In this document: piece after piece, positions 11,664 to 23,459 of the stretch
How the letters are laid out: every line of letters starts with the position of its first letter
Position numbering within the stretch: position 1 is the first letter of the stretch
Source of the DNA: Pterobdella sp. o SKG-2022
Taxonomy: Eukaryota > Annelida > Clitellata > Hirudinida > Piscicolidae
DNA length: 64,000 nt
Assembly (NCBI GenBank): GCA_964035795.1
Contig: OZ038321.1
Coordinates: forward strand, 8,139,446 to 8,203,445
Direction of reading: 5' to 3'
The notes under the pieces: model-generated
What the model was told of the DNA's origin: nothing
Database searches by the model: none
What the model saw: only the letters and a program-made list of their open reading frames with translations
Made by a program: the position numbers and the translations under genes

Positions 11664-14600
11664 CGATGATGAGTAATAAAAAACGGATTATTTTTCAAAA
11701 ATTCCTTTTCCATAGTTGCTGAATTTTTAAAACTGATAATAAATGACTATATATTCTTTTGTCATAAACTTTATGCCTCTTGATCTAATTGCGTATCTCA
11801 GTTTCAAAATCAATATTCAAGGTTTTTCAATAAAAACAAAAAAAAGAATTTCTCTTTCGTTTCTAAATAAAAAATCAAAACAAAACTGGATTCAAATATC
11901 ATGAACTCAACAAACTGAAACTGACCAGTGTCATGAAATCTTTTCACCTTGACCATTGAAATTAACCCATTAATAAATAATATTTATCCGTTCTTTTATT
12001 CAATACAAAATTTTTTCTAGAATTATACAGTTTTAAATAACTGTCACCCTGATCCTAAACGAAAACTTCCAAATTTGATTGTCGATACCGTTTTGTGCTG
12101 CACTACTGGGCTGACTAATTTAGGCCTCATCTGTCTTTTACATTCTACCGCCACTAAAAGACGTATTTGTAATAACCATCTTTAAAAGATTTTTCCCACT
12201 TTTTAATAAGTTATTGAATTTTAAAAGCTTAAAAATTTCCTAAAAAGGAATATTTTGGGATCTAAAAATAACATACAAATAACTTTGCTCTCTATTCTCG
12301 AAAAAATTTTCAACAGTTTTTATTTTTGCAAACCAGACGGGTTTTCGAAAAAAAGTTTTTGCACACATCAAATAGCTACACTCCTTCTCATAATGTATTA
12401 GGTTATAAAAACTTTATTGACAAAGGGACTCTGGAGATTTCAAAGACGCTTGAAACCTTGGAGAAATGAACAAACATCAAAAAGAACTTTTATCAGCCAC
12501 CAGGTATATTCTGCACGGCTATACTGAGGCTTTTAAACAGACTAGTTTGAGACATGGATGTTTTCTTCCACAATTCGTTTTTTTGCTGGTAGTAGACTGA
12601 TTCATGAAAACCTCAACGACTGATTTGAAAAGGCATGTAGTCAACATCATCGACTCATCTAGATTTAATATTTGCTGAAAATTCAGCGTTCATTTTTTTG
12701 AATAAACATTTATGAAAAATCTTCAACTAAACCTGAAGGTGATAAACATTATCTGTTCAGAAAATTACAAAAAATGGCTCAAAGCTGGATGAGGATGGGC
12801 AGAAAAAGTACATTTCGAGATATGATAGATAATGTTTGAGCAAAATTCTTATAGAAATTGCTGGGAATATAGAAAATCACAAACGTGAAGTCTACCACTA
12901 AGGTACTAACCTTTAAAGGGAAACAAGTACTGCTTTATTGAGTCGATTCCTGTACATTGACAAATTTTGTTTCCCAAAGGGTTCATGTATTCATACTTAA
13001 TTGTCTCAAAAAAATCTTGTGTATACGCTGGTCAGAATTTCTAACTGATGATGGCCTATAACATTGTACATATCAATAGCTTTTGAAACATGAAATACTT
13101 CAACATAGTGAGAGTGAATAGACCATACGATCAGAAAGTTCGTTGACAACATTGCCTGACAAGCGATCAAATGAAATGTTCAAAGCGAGAGGAAGAAAAC
13201 AAAGACATTGAAGGTGACATAACTGTGTAACCCGTAGGAGAACTTGGTAATACTGCCCCAAAATCATAATGCTTGGAGGTCCTATGTCCTTAAGTAGAGA
13301 TACCAAAATGACTATATCTTGCTTTTTGAAAGTTGAATTGTTTTTAAAACAAAATTGACATAAGAAACTTAAAATATTTGACAGAATTTTAATTTCAAAT
13401 GTTTTTGAAACATCTATTTGTACTGTTCGAGATGAAATAATTTCAAGAAATACATTTTGCTTTTAAAAACCCAAACATCGTTAACTAATTGTGTAGATTT
13501 TTGAAGTCAAGAAAAGCAATGGTTTTCTAAAGAGCTTATTGGTTGCGATGCTTCCAAGAAATATGAAGTTTATAAAAAAAAATAAACAGTTCAAAAATAA
13601 AAATTCAGAAAAGAAAAATTTTTAATAAATTTTGAAAAACAGTGTGTAAGAATACAAAAATAAAATTTGTTAGAACAGAAAATTTGAAAATAGAAAAAAG
13701 TTCGGAACATTAAAAACTTGGGGTTATAATTTAAGAATAAGCAATTATGAAAGAATAAAAATGTAAGAACGATAAATAATTCAAATAAAGCAGTTTAATA
13801 AATTAAAGGTAGAAAAATTTTGAAATTTCAATTGTTCAAATTCATGAATAACCTGTTTTGAAGATATAAATTAAAAAAAAGATTTCTGCATTAAAAACTT
13901 AAAAGTAAACGATTCGAAAAAAACTTTTAAAATAAAAAAATCAAAAATGAACAAATAAAAAGCAAACAATTCAAAACTTTGAAATAAAATCAAAAACATT
14001 TCAAAGTCTAAAGTTTGAAAATACAGTCCTGAAGTAAAAAACTTTGGAAAAAATAAATGATCTTAATTAAAGAGTTTGGTTTTAATATTTTGAATAAGCA
14101 ATTCAAAATGGAAAATTTTCAAAAAAATCGATTTCAACAATTGAAAATTGAACAAATTAAAAATCAACAGCTTCAAAAAAAAAGAAAATAATTATTAAAT
14201 CGACAGATTCTCACTGAAGTAAACTATGAAGTTTTGAAAGTTAGCTGTAAACAAAGTATTAAGGGTAACAGCTATGTGTGAATAATATGAAGCATTAGCA
14301 GTTATAACACCTCTCCTATAAAAAGTTGAAAGCAAAATGAAGGTATATAAAAACAATTAAGACTGATCAAAAGCATATCAAACTATCAATTAAACAAAAT
14401 TAATTCAACAAACTATGATTTTTTGAAATATAATCAAAGTGTTCAAAACTACATACATATTATAGCTTTTAAGACATCGTAGTGCTTAGAAAATTTAAGT
14501 TTCTTGAAATATACTTTTTGAATTATGAAGAATTTCTTGAAAACGTTAACAATTCTCATTCAACTAAAATTTTTGATAAGTACGATCTAATCATAATTTT

Positions 14601-14927
14601 TTAGTAGTTATTGTGGAATTGTTAAAACATATGTTGAGTGAAACAGTTCAGACAAGTAGAGCTTAAAAGGATAATTTGAGCATAACAGTTTGTGATCTTT
14701 TTTAGTCTATTTCTTTCATGTTTCGTTTTGTTTTTCGAGCACAAAGTTTGTCCAAGTTTACGTTTTGAAAAGGTATAGAAAAAAATATGGTTGTTAGCAA
14801 TAATGTGTGAACACCCATGCGTGGGACCCACAATTGAGAAAAATACACACCATAAAGAAGAGAAAAAGAATAAAGTGAAAGGAAAGCAGGAGTTAAATCT
14901 CCGAAATTTAACTTCACACTCGAGTTA
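11664..14927. other. Intergenic, very AT-rich, no gene recognised
   Basis: A long A/T-rich stretch; 13550-14200 in particular is A-rich with many AAAA runs on the plus strand. The slightly more GC-rich patch 12400-13300 has only short, unrecognised open frames and may be a decayed element. I see no supported gene. Confidence 0.5.
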
Positions 14928-15035
14928 TTCTTCATATCTCAGTTGGTAGAGAAGTAGACTACTTATCTAAATTAACCTGGCTTGATCCCGCGATAGCTAA
15001 CAATTAATTGCACAAGAAGACGCGCCATGTGAAAC
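14928..15035 (+). repeat. tRNA-derived SINE, copy 1
   Basis: Resembles a tRNA body: CTCAGTTGGTAGAG is a D-arm/box A and a degenerate box B-like GGCTTGATCCC follows. Sequence after the tRNA part (CTAACAATTAATTGCAC) matches the two other copies at 19335-19500 and 56012-56180. The acceptor stem is degenerate, so this is a retroposon and not a working tRNA gene. Confidence 0.65.
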
Positions 15036-16537
15036 ATCTATTGAGCTGACAAAACCCCAATTTGGGACGACTGAAAAAAAATACTTGAACAACTTCACAA
15101 CAACTTTACTAATGAATTATGATAAGATTGAACTTATCGGAAATTTTAGTTGCGTAAAAACTGTTTACGTTTTTTCAAAAAATTTCTCATAAATCGAGAA
15201 TTGCACATATACTATGATATAACTTGCATTCAACAAATATTAATTCAAAACTACAAACCTTTGATGCTTTTACCAGTCCGTCAGTAGAAAATTACTTCCA
15301 GTCCTCACTTTCGTTGATCAAATTTTTTTTAAATGAGCTGTTTCAAATCCAAAATATTCATTTTTCTTGTTTGCAATATATGAAATTTTTCGGTTGTGAG
15401 AATTACGTAAGTCGCTTACGTCTACATAACATTTTTAAATTAATTTTTATGCTAACAAAAATTAATTTATGATTTCAAAAAATTTTTAAATAATTTATAT
15501 GAACATTTTATAAAAATTTCTATTTTGTGAGAAAGTCTTACTCACAACTGGACTTCAAAAGCAAAAACTTATTCAAATATTGGTTTTTATATACAATTTG
15601 GAGCTGCACTAGGCCTTCAAAAACTCGGATACGTTGGAGCCTCAAACGGATGCATTCTTCGGAAGTTCCGAAAAGTGAAGGTTTCCTAAGCTAAGCTTGT
15701 TGATGGCACCCACCAAATTTTTGTGATAGTTAATTTTTGAAATTTTTACGTCAAAAATAGAAAATTATTTCAAATAATAATATTTGCATTTAATAATTTC
15801 CGATGAGTTTAGCCTTATCATAATTAATTATTTAGCAAAAATGTTCATGAAACTTCAGTTTTTGTCACCACTTGTGCCACGCGCTCTTCAATGTTGTTGT
15901 TGTTGCTGATGACTATGCAGTCAAAAAACTTTCAAAAACCCTTCATGAGAATTTCTCCAGATTATTGAGATACCCGGCTTTTTGATGTTCTTCTGTATTA
16001 TGGAACGTGGTAAACACTCTCAAAACTTTCTTCTCCTTAAATTTTTCGATACGTGACATTAGTGTTTTAAAAAATTATTGAATACAAAATTTTTGAAACT
16101 TATATAGATACAATAATGTATGCTCTATCATCGATAAGACGAAAGTATGTAAACTAAAAACAAATCGAAGAGAAAAAAATTATTTCAAGGTGTGCTGTGT
16201 TTGAATTGAATTTTATTATGTGAAACAGTACGTTAATTATTAGTTTAAATTTTTTATAATCATAAAACTATTCATACAAGACAGTACCAGCCAAACATTT
16301 TTTTTTAATTAATGCGTTCTTTCCATTTTTTTGATGTTTATAATAGAATAGAATATAATAATTATAAATAAAAAATGAAGGATTTTGGAAACTGGAACTT
16401 CCAGTACCCAGTTTCATTAGTAGGATATATTTTTTAAACAAAGATCTCTTTTATCAACTGTGTTGCATATATTTGAAGAAGTAAAAATTTTAAAAATTCA
16501 GCATGGATCTTAATGAATAAGTTCGTAGAAATAATTT
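15036..16537. other. Intergenic region upstream of the second metalloproteinase
   Basis: AT-rich with no recognised gene. It contains another occurrence of the hairpin-family motif (GATTGAACTTATCGGAAATT, near 15126-15145). Confidence 0.5.
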
Positions 16538-16798
16538 TTAACTTGTGACGCTCATGACTATAAGAATTTTGTAAAAATTTTCGGTCAAAGAAACGTCATC
16601 TTAAAATAATTGTTGAGTGTGTGATTGACTCATGTTGACTGGTGAAGATTCGTCATTCAAACTCTTTTTGAGGGCCCTTCCAAGGCTATATAAACACTCG
16701 AAGAAGGTACCAAAGAAGTGTCTAAAAGTTGAACAAAATTCTATTCAGAATAAACTCCGCTATCAACAAAACAATTTATAAGGTCATAACACAAAACA
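16538..16798 (+). promoter_or_regulatory. Promoter region of the second metalloproteinase, with TATA box
   Basis: TATATAAA at 16687-16694, about 105 bases before the start codon as in copy 1. The flanks (TTTTAACTTGTGACGCTCA, AAGGCTATATAAACACT, AGTTGAACAA) match copy 1, so both copies probably respond to the same signals. Confidence 0.65.
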
Positions 16799-18233
16799 AT
16801 GATTTGTAGTATGAAATTGTTTTCACTCTTAGTGATGTCATTTGTGGTTGTAAATTGCCTTCCTACCAAGCATCTGAAAAGACTCTCTGCTCGTGAAGAA
16901 TTCAATCAATATGACGCATATGTGAGTCTCAAAATATCATTGTTTAGTTTTATTCGATCAAAAAGAAACTTGAATACATCAAATTTCAGGCATTTCTGGT
17001 CCAATATGGATATGTGGATGAATCAACATCAAATGGACCAGTTGCTATGAGAGATTGGAGCGAGTCATTGAAGAAAATGCAGAGATTTGCAGGCATCGAG
17101 GAAACCGGATATTTAGACGATGAAACAGTCAAAATGATGGTTTCTCCCCGATGTGGAGTGAAAGATACCATTCGACCTATGATTTCAAAAAGATTCGTTT
17201 TAGATAGTGAGAGATCAAATTTTACATTGACTTATGTATGTATGACTTCATCATTAATATAAAAACGTTATTGTGCAGGCGCGTGGAGCACGAAACACTT
17301 GACATATTCAATCAACAGTTATCCATCAAACGCTGGTGACTTGAAAGAGCAACAGAGGGTCGACCATGAAACGGCACTGGCCTTTAAGGTTTGTTTCAAC
17401 CGAAATATTTTAGTAGCCATTATAGGTGTAGTTTCAAATAATATTTCTATCAATCGTCTACAGTACTGGAGTGACCAAGCCAACTTGTCTTTTAGACGCG
17501 TGAGTCAAGATGAGGCTGACATTCAAATTGACTTTTTCAGTAGAGACCATCATGATGGGCAACCTTTCGATGGACGAGGTAAAGTGTTGGCGCATGCCGC
17601 TTTCCCAGAATTAGGTTTATTACATGTGGACGACGATGAAAGGTGGAACAGTGTGGAAGGTAAAAAATGTTTTTCAAATTTTTTAAAATTAACAATTATT
17701 CGAGATATTAAGTCATGAAAAAATACCTAATCATTCAGAAAGAAACAGGTGGCCGGGTATTAGCTTTCTGCAAGTTATGGTGCACGAAATAGGACATGTT
17801 ATAGGAATCAACCATTCAAACCATTGGGGTGCCATTATGTATGCGTACTATGCATATAAATCAAATTTCCAGCTGGCAGAAGATGATATCAATGCAGTGC
17901 AAGCCCTTTATGGTTAGTTGAAAAAAGTTATAAAACCTTATCTGTTATTTTTATGTCTAGAATACAATTTATGATTCCTTGATTATGCCAACAGGTTCGA
18001 ATAAACAAAGTACTTCAAAAAGTACAACCATGGAAAATGTGACAACCCCTCATATTAACCCCACGACTACCCATATCTACCCCACAACCACCCATATCAA
18101 CACCCCAACCACCCATATCAACCCCCCAACCACCCATATCAACCCCACAACCACCCATATCAACCCCACAACCACCAACATAGATTATGAAGACTATCCG
18201 TATTATTATTACTTTGAAGTTACTTCATCATAA
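16799..18233 (+). CDS. Matrix metalloproteinase with Thr/His-rich repeat tail, copy 2 (6 exons)
   Basis: Tandem paralogue of the gene at 10367, predicted 352 aa. Exons: 16799-16921, 16990-17206, 17279-17388, 17464-17659, 17739-17912, 17995-18233. Exons 1-5 have exactly the same lengths and phases as copy 1. Signal peptide, cysteine switch PRCGVKD, HEIGHVIGINH zinc site and AIMYAYY Met-turn are all kept. Changes in the active domain include Asp240 to Asn and SRDHHDG in the metal loop. The last exon is unlike copy 1: it encodes a linker and then about six copies of a heptad-like PTTTHIN unit, ending in an acidic Tyr-rich tail (YEDYPYYYYFE). This tail could carry O-glycans or bind metal (inference). 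There is no hemopexin domain. AATAAA at 18305-18310. Confidence 0.93.
18055..18183 (+). repeat. In-frame 21-base tandem repeat (PTTTHIN)
   Basis: Units of about 21 bases close to CCCACAACCACCCATATCAA are repeated about six times inside the last exon of the second metalloproteinase. All units stay in frame; substitutions give TTHIY, TTHINT and TTHINP variants. The number of units may vary between individuals. Confidence 0.85.
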
Positions 18234-18929
18234 GAAATATAAAAAAACTTTATAGCAATAGACAATGTTTTTAACTGTATTTAAAAAAATGAAAGGTTGA
18301 CTAAAATAAATAGGATTTATAAGACTAAGTAATTTTTCTGTATTCAAAGACGAATTATATTCCAGCTTTCTCAGTGTAGTGTGCTTCAAAGTGACACTCT
18401 TATTCATTTGCATTCTTTTAGAGACATCGTATGTATATTTTAATATTCTCTTGCATTTCATTTTTATCTCATAGAATTTATACTCCTATTTAGTGCATGC
18501 ATGTTTGAGCCATTTTATCGTCGTCGATCAACAAATTTATTCTATAAAAGTTTCTAATAAAATTCAAAAGCTCTTCTTTGATATTAACCCCGACCAAAAC
18601 ATCAAATTACCATATCTGAAGCATATGTTTTTGATTCTTCAAGCCTAATGTAAATTCAGTTGTTTTCAATATTCAAATAAGAAAAGGCTTTTGAGAAACT
18701 GAGGGAAACAAACAAAATATTTATTAACTCAATCCATCAACCTTTTCGTAAAACAAACTAATATTGTCAAATGATCGCTTGATAATGTAAGTTTGTTTCA
18801 CATTATCTCTTTGAACTACTCAATTCTATTCTAAAATCCACGTTCCATGTTCTATTTTTTAGAATTTTTCATCTTCCAAGTTGCGCTTCATATTTCAAAC
18901 AAATATATTCCTCTTTTTCTTTTGTCAGT
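18234..18929. other. Intergenic spacer with a degenerate hairpin
   Basis: 3'UTR of the second metalloproteinase, then AT-rich DNA. About 18715-18805 resembles the family A inverted repeat (AACAAAATATTTATT, then TTGATAATGTAAGTTTGTTT). Nothing else recognised. Confidence 0.5.
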
Positions 18930-21430
18930 CTTAGTTATAATCTCTGAATTTCTCAAAACCTTCGTTGCCTTCAAAGTAAATTTTCATGATCGACTGAGCT
19001 GAGATTTCTATTGGCAGTCTTGTCGCATACCCAATAAGACCCCAACGGAATAGCATTACATTCTTGCTTATAGGGTTAAAATTTGTTTTGGCGGACAATT
19101 TCCAGTCGGTAATTTTTTTTGGGTATCTAACGTTTATCAATTTTTGTAGTTTTTTTCATTTCGTTGTTTTTAGGCTCCATGTTTCAGAAGTTTAGGTTAG
19201 TAGAGGCCCCAATAGGGTTTTATATATGTTTACTCATAAATTTCCTTTATCTTCTCACTTTTCAGCTTTGTGAGTTTGCCAAAGACTGAAAAAACAAACG
19301 ATTTTCTCCCCTGATAGTTTTCATTTGATTATTTGATAATTTTTTAGGCAATGTGATGTCGTATTTATAAAGCGCTTGCCATAACATTAATGCAGTGAAA
19401 ACATACTGTTGAACAGGTGCTAATGCTCGGCTCACACTTGATCTAACATGGTAACTTCAGATAATTAGTGCAATGCTCTACCACCTGAGAGATAAGAGAC
19501 GAAATATCATTGTGAATTCTGTTTTCGTAGGATTAACTGTAGGTTTCTATTTTTGAATTCTGTCATATATTGTATTTTCACCTCTTTTAGCATCTTGCTT
19601 ATTGAGGAAGACAAAGTCAACATCATAGGCATAGTTGAGTCCATCAAAGGTTGAATGTGTAGTTTATTCTCAACATAGTGTATTAGACATAGTGTTTTTT
19701 TGTATTTTAGCACATAACCACTTGTGAGCCCACATAATATCTTTTCTTTCCTTTTTGATAAACACTCTGTGATTTGATAGTAGGGCTTCTGCTGCTAACA
19801 CGAATCTTCTGAATGTGACGATGGATATGAGTTTGATAAATGCAGAGAGAAACATGGTTGCTCAAAGACTAGTATTTTTCCTTGAAGACTCAGAAGTTTT
19901 TTGTAGAAATACGATCATGCTATCTCTTATCTGCTTGATAGCTTGTAAATCTTGCATAAAAAAAGATAGGGCTTTTGTTAGAGGTATGAGAAGTTCTGAA
20001 GTTAACAATGCTAACATTGTATGATAAAACTAAACTTATTGAAAATTATGTGCTTTGATTGCTTCTTGTACTTCACTGACTTCTATGGGAAGCTCTAGAG
20101 GTGGATTATCATAATTTTCTCTCTGATTACTGAGATCTAAAGTTGGTTTTCTATCATTCATAAAAACTTATTTGTTTTTATCGTTAATTGATACATTTTT
20201 TTTCTTTTAGTTCTAAAAAGTTTCAACAGCTTCACACATCTTTTCGATTCAGCATTGTGTCCGATGTTTTACAAGATAATGTTGATGCGATCATTTTCAA
20301 CTTGAGCCATCTGGGTTTTTATTCCTTTTTATATCCTATTTCTCTAGTTTTTTTAGTTTTTGGCGTTTGCCACACTAATCTGAATTTATTATTCTATAGC
20401 GTATTTCTTATTGTTTTGTTGACAACGCTTCCAATTCCTCACTCACCAAGCGGTTGAAATGGGTTCTGATGATTAGGGTAGGTGTTTCTCGGATACTTGG
20501 TGTATATTTGAAGTGATTTCACCAATAAGTTCTGCTGCGTCATTGCTGTTTTGTATTCTGTCTATTCAATTGAATCTACTTTTTACTTCTTCTGGGTGAG
20601 CTTGTTGTTATTATATGTATTGTGGCATTTTGTTTTCGATGTATTCCTAGAGTTGCGTTTGTTTAGCTTGATTAGAAATGTTTTCACTTGATATCTGCGT
20701 CAGAATCGGTAATTATTCGCTAGCATGATCGAATATTAGTAAGTTCATGCTGCATCCATTGAAAGATAACAATATAGTAAATTTAGTTGAAAATGGTGAT
20801 ATAATGGTTAAGCTGGTTGTTTCCAGTTTTTGTGGCACGGTGCTGGCTCCAGGTTGTTATTTGGTGGGCTGGATGCTTGAAAGCACTGTTAGCTATAAAT
20901 ATGTTTATGAATTAGCAAACTCAATGAGAGCTTCACGACCTTTGTTGCTAGTGCGCATACTCCGAGCAGAGCTGCCGATTTAGAGTTTTGAACAATTTAT
21001 TCCGATTTTGTCGTTGAAGTCTTCAAACACTATGACAACATGATGTCTGAATTCAGTTATTATATTTCCATTCATCTTATACATGTTGTCTCTTTCTAGA
21101 CCATCATCTAGCTTTGCCATTTCCATGGTAGGCAATAGACATTTATGATAGTTATTTTTGTACGTTTGGCAGTGTTAAAGGGTTTGAAAACTGCTACAAA
21201 AATTTGATGACATACAAACCACCCACAGCAACAAACTTTTCACATTTATGGGGATGTACGCAAAACCCAGTGGATAATGTATTTGTTGGCGTTTATTTAA
21301 TATGTTATGTAACCATCAGTTGTGAGCCATTCTTCCTCGTCAGCCTTTGTTTCTTACAGAGCAGTGATATCTAATTTGTACTTTACCACATCTTCCAATA
21401 GGCTTTTATTCTTACAAAGAATAGGCTGTT
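18930..21430 (-). mobile_element. Decayed LINE (APE endonuclease + reverse transcriptase), minus strand
   Basis: Broken by stops and frameshifts but readable in pieces, 5' to 3' on the minus strand. Endonuclease: KLDITAL and then ITIINVYCLP near 21130-21400, and VVIVFEDFNDKIG near 21000-21060. Reverse transcriptase: FDGLNYAYDVDFVFLNKQDA near 19600-19660, where YAYDVDFV replaces the YADD core. C-terminal part: RYPKKIT, NVMLFRWGLIGYATRLP and IKIYFEG-like sequence at 18950-19140. This arrangement matches an APE-type non-LTR retrotransposon. A SINE sits inside it at 19335-19500. The middle (19700-21000) keeps only weak similarity. Not active. Confidence 0.75.
19335..19500 (-). repeat. tRNA-derived SINE, copy 2, nested in the LINE
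   Basis: On the minus strand: CTCTCAGGTGGTAGAGCATT (box A region), then CTAATTATCTGAAGTTACCA and GAGCCGAGCATTAGCACCTG. It ends AGCGCTTTATAAATAC. This matches the copy at 56012-56180 along nearly its whole length. It lies between the reverse transcriptase core and the C-terminal part of the minus-strand LINE, so it inserted later. Confidence 0.8.
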
Positions 21431-23320
21431 GGTACTTCTACATGAATGTCACTAACCTTATTTTATTTTTTTGATATTCAGTTTCTTTGTAAGCTTTCTG
21501 AAAATATTATTGGAAAAGATTTTTCTTAAAAGTAAATTTGCTGCAATCGTTACATATTTCTCCATGATAATTTAAGCTTGTCTCACAAAAAGCTTTGTGT
21601 AAATTTTCCAAAATAAATGTGTTTTTATTTCCTATTATAGAGTATTGAGAATTATTATCTATATTTTTTAATGTGCACAGTTTATCGTGTTTCAAGTGAT
21701 AATTTGTTATTCATTTGCAATTAATTTTTATTTTCTAGGCTCCATATTCCTATGCAGCTTATTTTGCTTATTTGATTCATTTATAGCATCCTTGTTCAAA
21801 TTATTCTTGAGTTTTTTCCAACAAAAGTGGAGACCTCTTGGTTCTAATCTCAAATAGAGAATTGAACTATCATAAATGCTGCACTTTGATTCTTCAAGCG
21901 TAATATAAATGTTCAAAGTGAAAACACCCTTCAACGTTTAACCTTTAAAAAAATTTTTATGTTGAAACATATAAAATTTTTAAGTATTATAAATATATCA
22001 TCTAGACCAGCTTTATACAAACCCATTTGCCATAATGCGCGAAGTCCCCTGGTTTCAAATAATCTGTAAACTCAGTGTTTTAGTTTATCTAACAAGAATC
22101 AAAAATAATTCTTTATATAAAATTTCAATAAATTCTTAAATTCATTTTATTAAATATGTACAAATATTTTCATGAAGGAACTCATATCTCTACTGCTATT
22201 TTTCCTTCATTATTGATATATTTTGAAAATAAGTGTGTAAGTGGCTCTGAGCATGACGTTGAACTGCACCAAACTTAGCGCCTGCAATTTGAGGCTGCCA
22301 TTTTGTAATAACTTTAATTACAGTAGACTCTGGTAACAGCTATCGACAAACTGATATTCTGGTATCGTTGTTATTTGACTTGGTGATTGATTATTTTTGA
22401 CAACAGCAAGACAAACTGCCCAAGTGTGGAAACAGTGAATTTTGAATTTGATGACTTCAAGTTGAAAGTTAGCCAGAGCATGTAGTCTATAAAAATTTAT
22501 TCCCAATAAATGGCTCATTTTATAAAGTACGCTATAATATTATCTGCTTAGTCGACTGCTGTCAAGCTCAGTTTATGAACATGTACAGCAGTAGAATCTG
22601 ATTAGATTTTTTTATTTATTAGTTTTTAAAGAAGCTTACAAAACACATGGATAAAATTTGTTCTTTTGTGCACTAAACCATCTCAGTAAAAATATTACTC
22701 CGATAAAAACATTGATCAGCACTTCTGTTGGAAAAATGATTCAACAAGATATAATATGAAACATTGTGAATAATTAGCCTCAAAATTTTGAATCATAAAC
22801 ACACGGAAATATTTGAATTTTTTATTTTGACAAAGCTTTTCAATATCGATTTGAACCAAACACTTTTATTAACTGAGTAATAACACGAGGCTTTTCGTAA
22901 ATTGTTTTCTGGGTGTGTGTGGATTGAAGGATAAGGCGTGAGGGGCTGAAAAGAAAGAAAACTTACCATATAAGGACTGACTCTATACATAAATATATAT
23001 TCCAAAGTGGTCTTGAAGACAATCAGTTTCATGCCACTATAATAATATTAATTATTTGTTTGCTTGTAAGTTGAACTCACGTTATCATGTATACAAACTG
23101 AAAGACGTTGCTAACTCCCATAGTAACCTCTTAATATTAGTTCTATAACGCTTAATGAATAAGGAAATTCTAAAATTGAAATGAAATTAGCTAAAAACTA
23201 TACGAAGTAGAAAAAAATTAAACAAAATAAATAAGTTAATAAACGAATTTTCATAATAAAATTAATAGTAACAATCAAATATGAATGAACTAATCAAGTC
23301 AATCCAAACGAAATAATGAC
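21431..23320. other. Intergenic region with dispersed repeats
   Basis: AT-rich. Contains a diverged copy (about 22318-22590) of a repeat also found at 28148-28480 in the Onecut gene, and a family A arm near 21568-21605. No gene recognised. Confidence 0.5.
22318..22590 (+). repeat. Dispersed repeat B, copy 1
   Basis: Shares CAGTAGACTC, CTGCCCAAGTGTGGAA, a GTTAGC-containing stretch and CGACTGCTGTCAA in the same order with 28148-28480. In this copy the internal palindrome has decayed. Confidence 0.6.
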
Positions 23321-23412
23321 AATATTCAAATGAGAACACTTTTAGAAGTTTATTTTATTCCAAGAAGCTTTAAAATAAAATAAACTCCTAAAAGTGTTTT
23401 CATTTGAATATT
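23321..23412. repeat. Short near-perfect hairpin (repeat C)
   Basis: AATATTCAAATGAGAACACT on the left pairs with AGTGTTTTCATTTGAATATT on the right, arms of about 42 bases, loop AAGAAGC. One arm (AATAAAATAAACTCC-AAAGTGTTTTCATTT) recurs at 33973-34007 in the tyrosinase last intron. Confidence 0.75.
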
Positions 23413-23459
23413 TACGTTTGGCTCAAAGAATTAAAACAATGACAACTTTTTGATGTCCA

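Noticed and set aside
12400..13320. Possible gene in a slightly GC-richer patch
   Set aside because: No open frame shows a recognisable motif and no consistent splice structure could be built.
14928..15000. Possible functional tRNA gene
   Set aside because: Acceptor stem does not pair and the sequence continues into a shared repeat; same reasoning for 19335-19500 and 56012-56180.
18055..18183. CRISPR-like direct repeats
   Set aside because: The 21-base repeats are contiguous, in frame and coding; the context is a eukaryotic exon.
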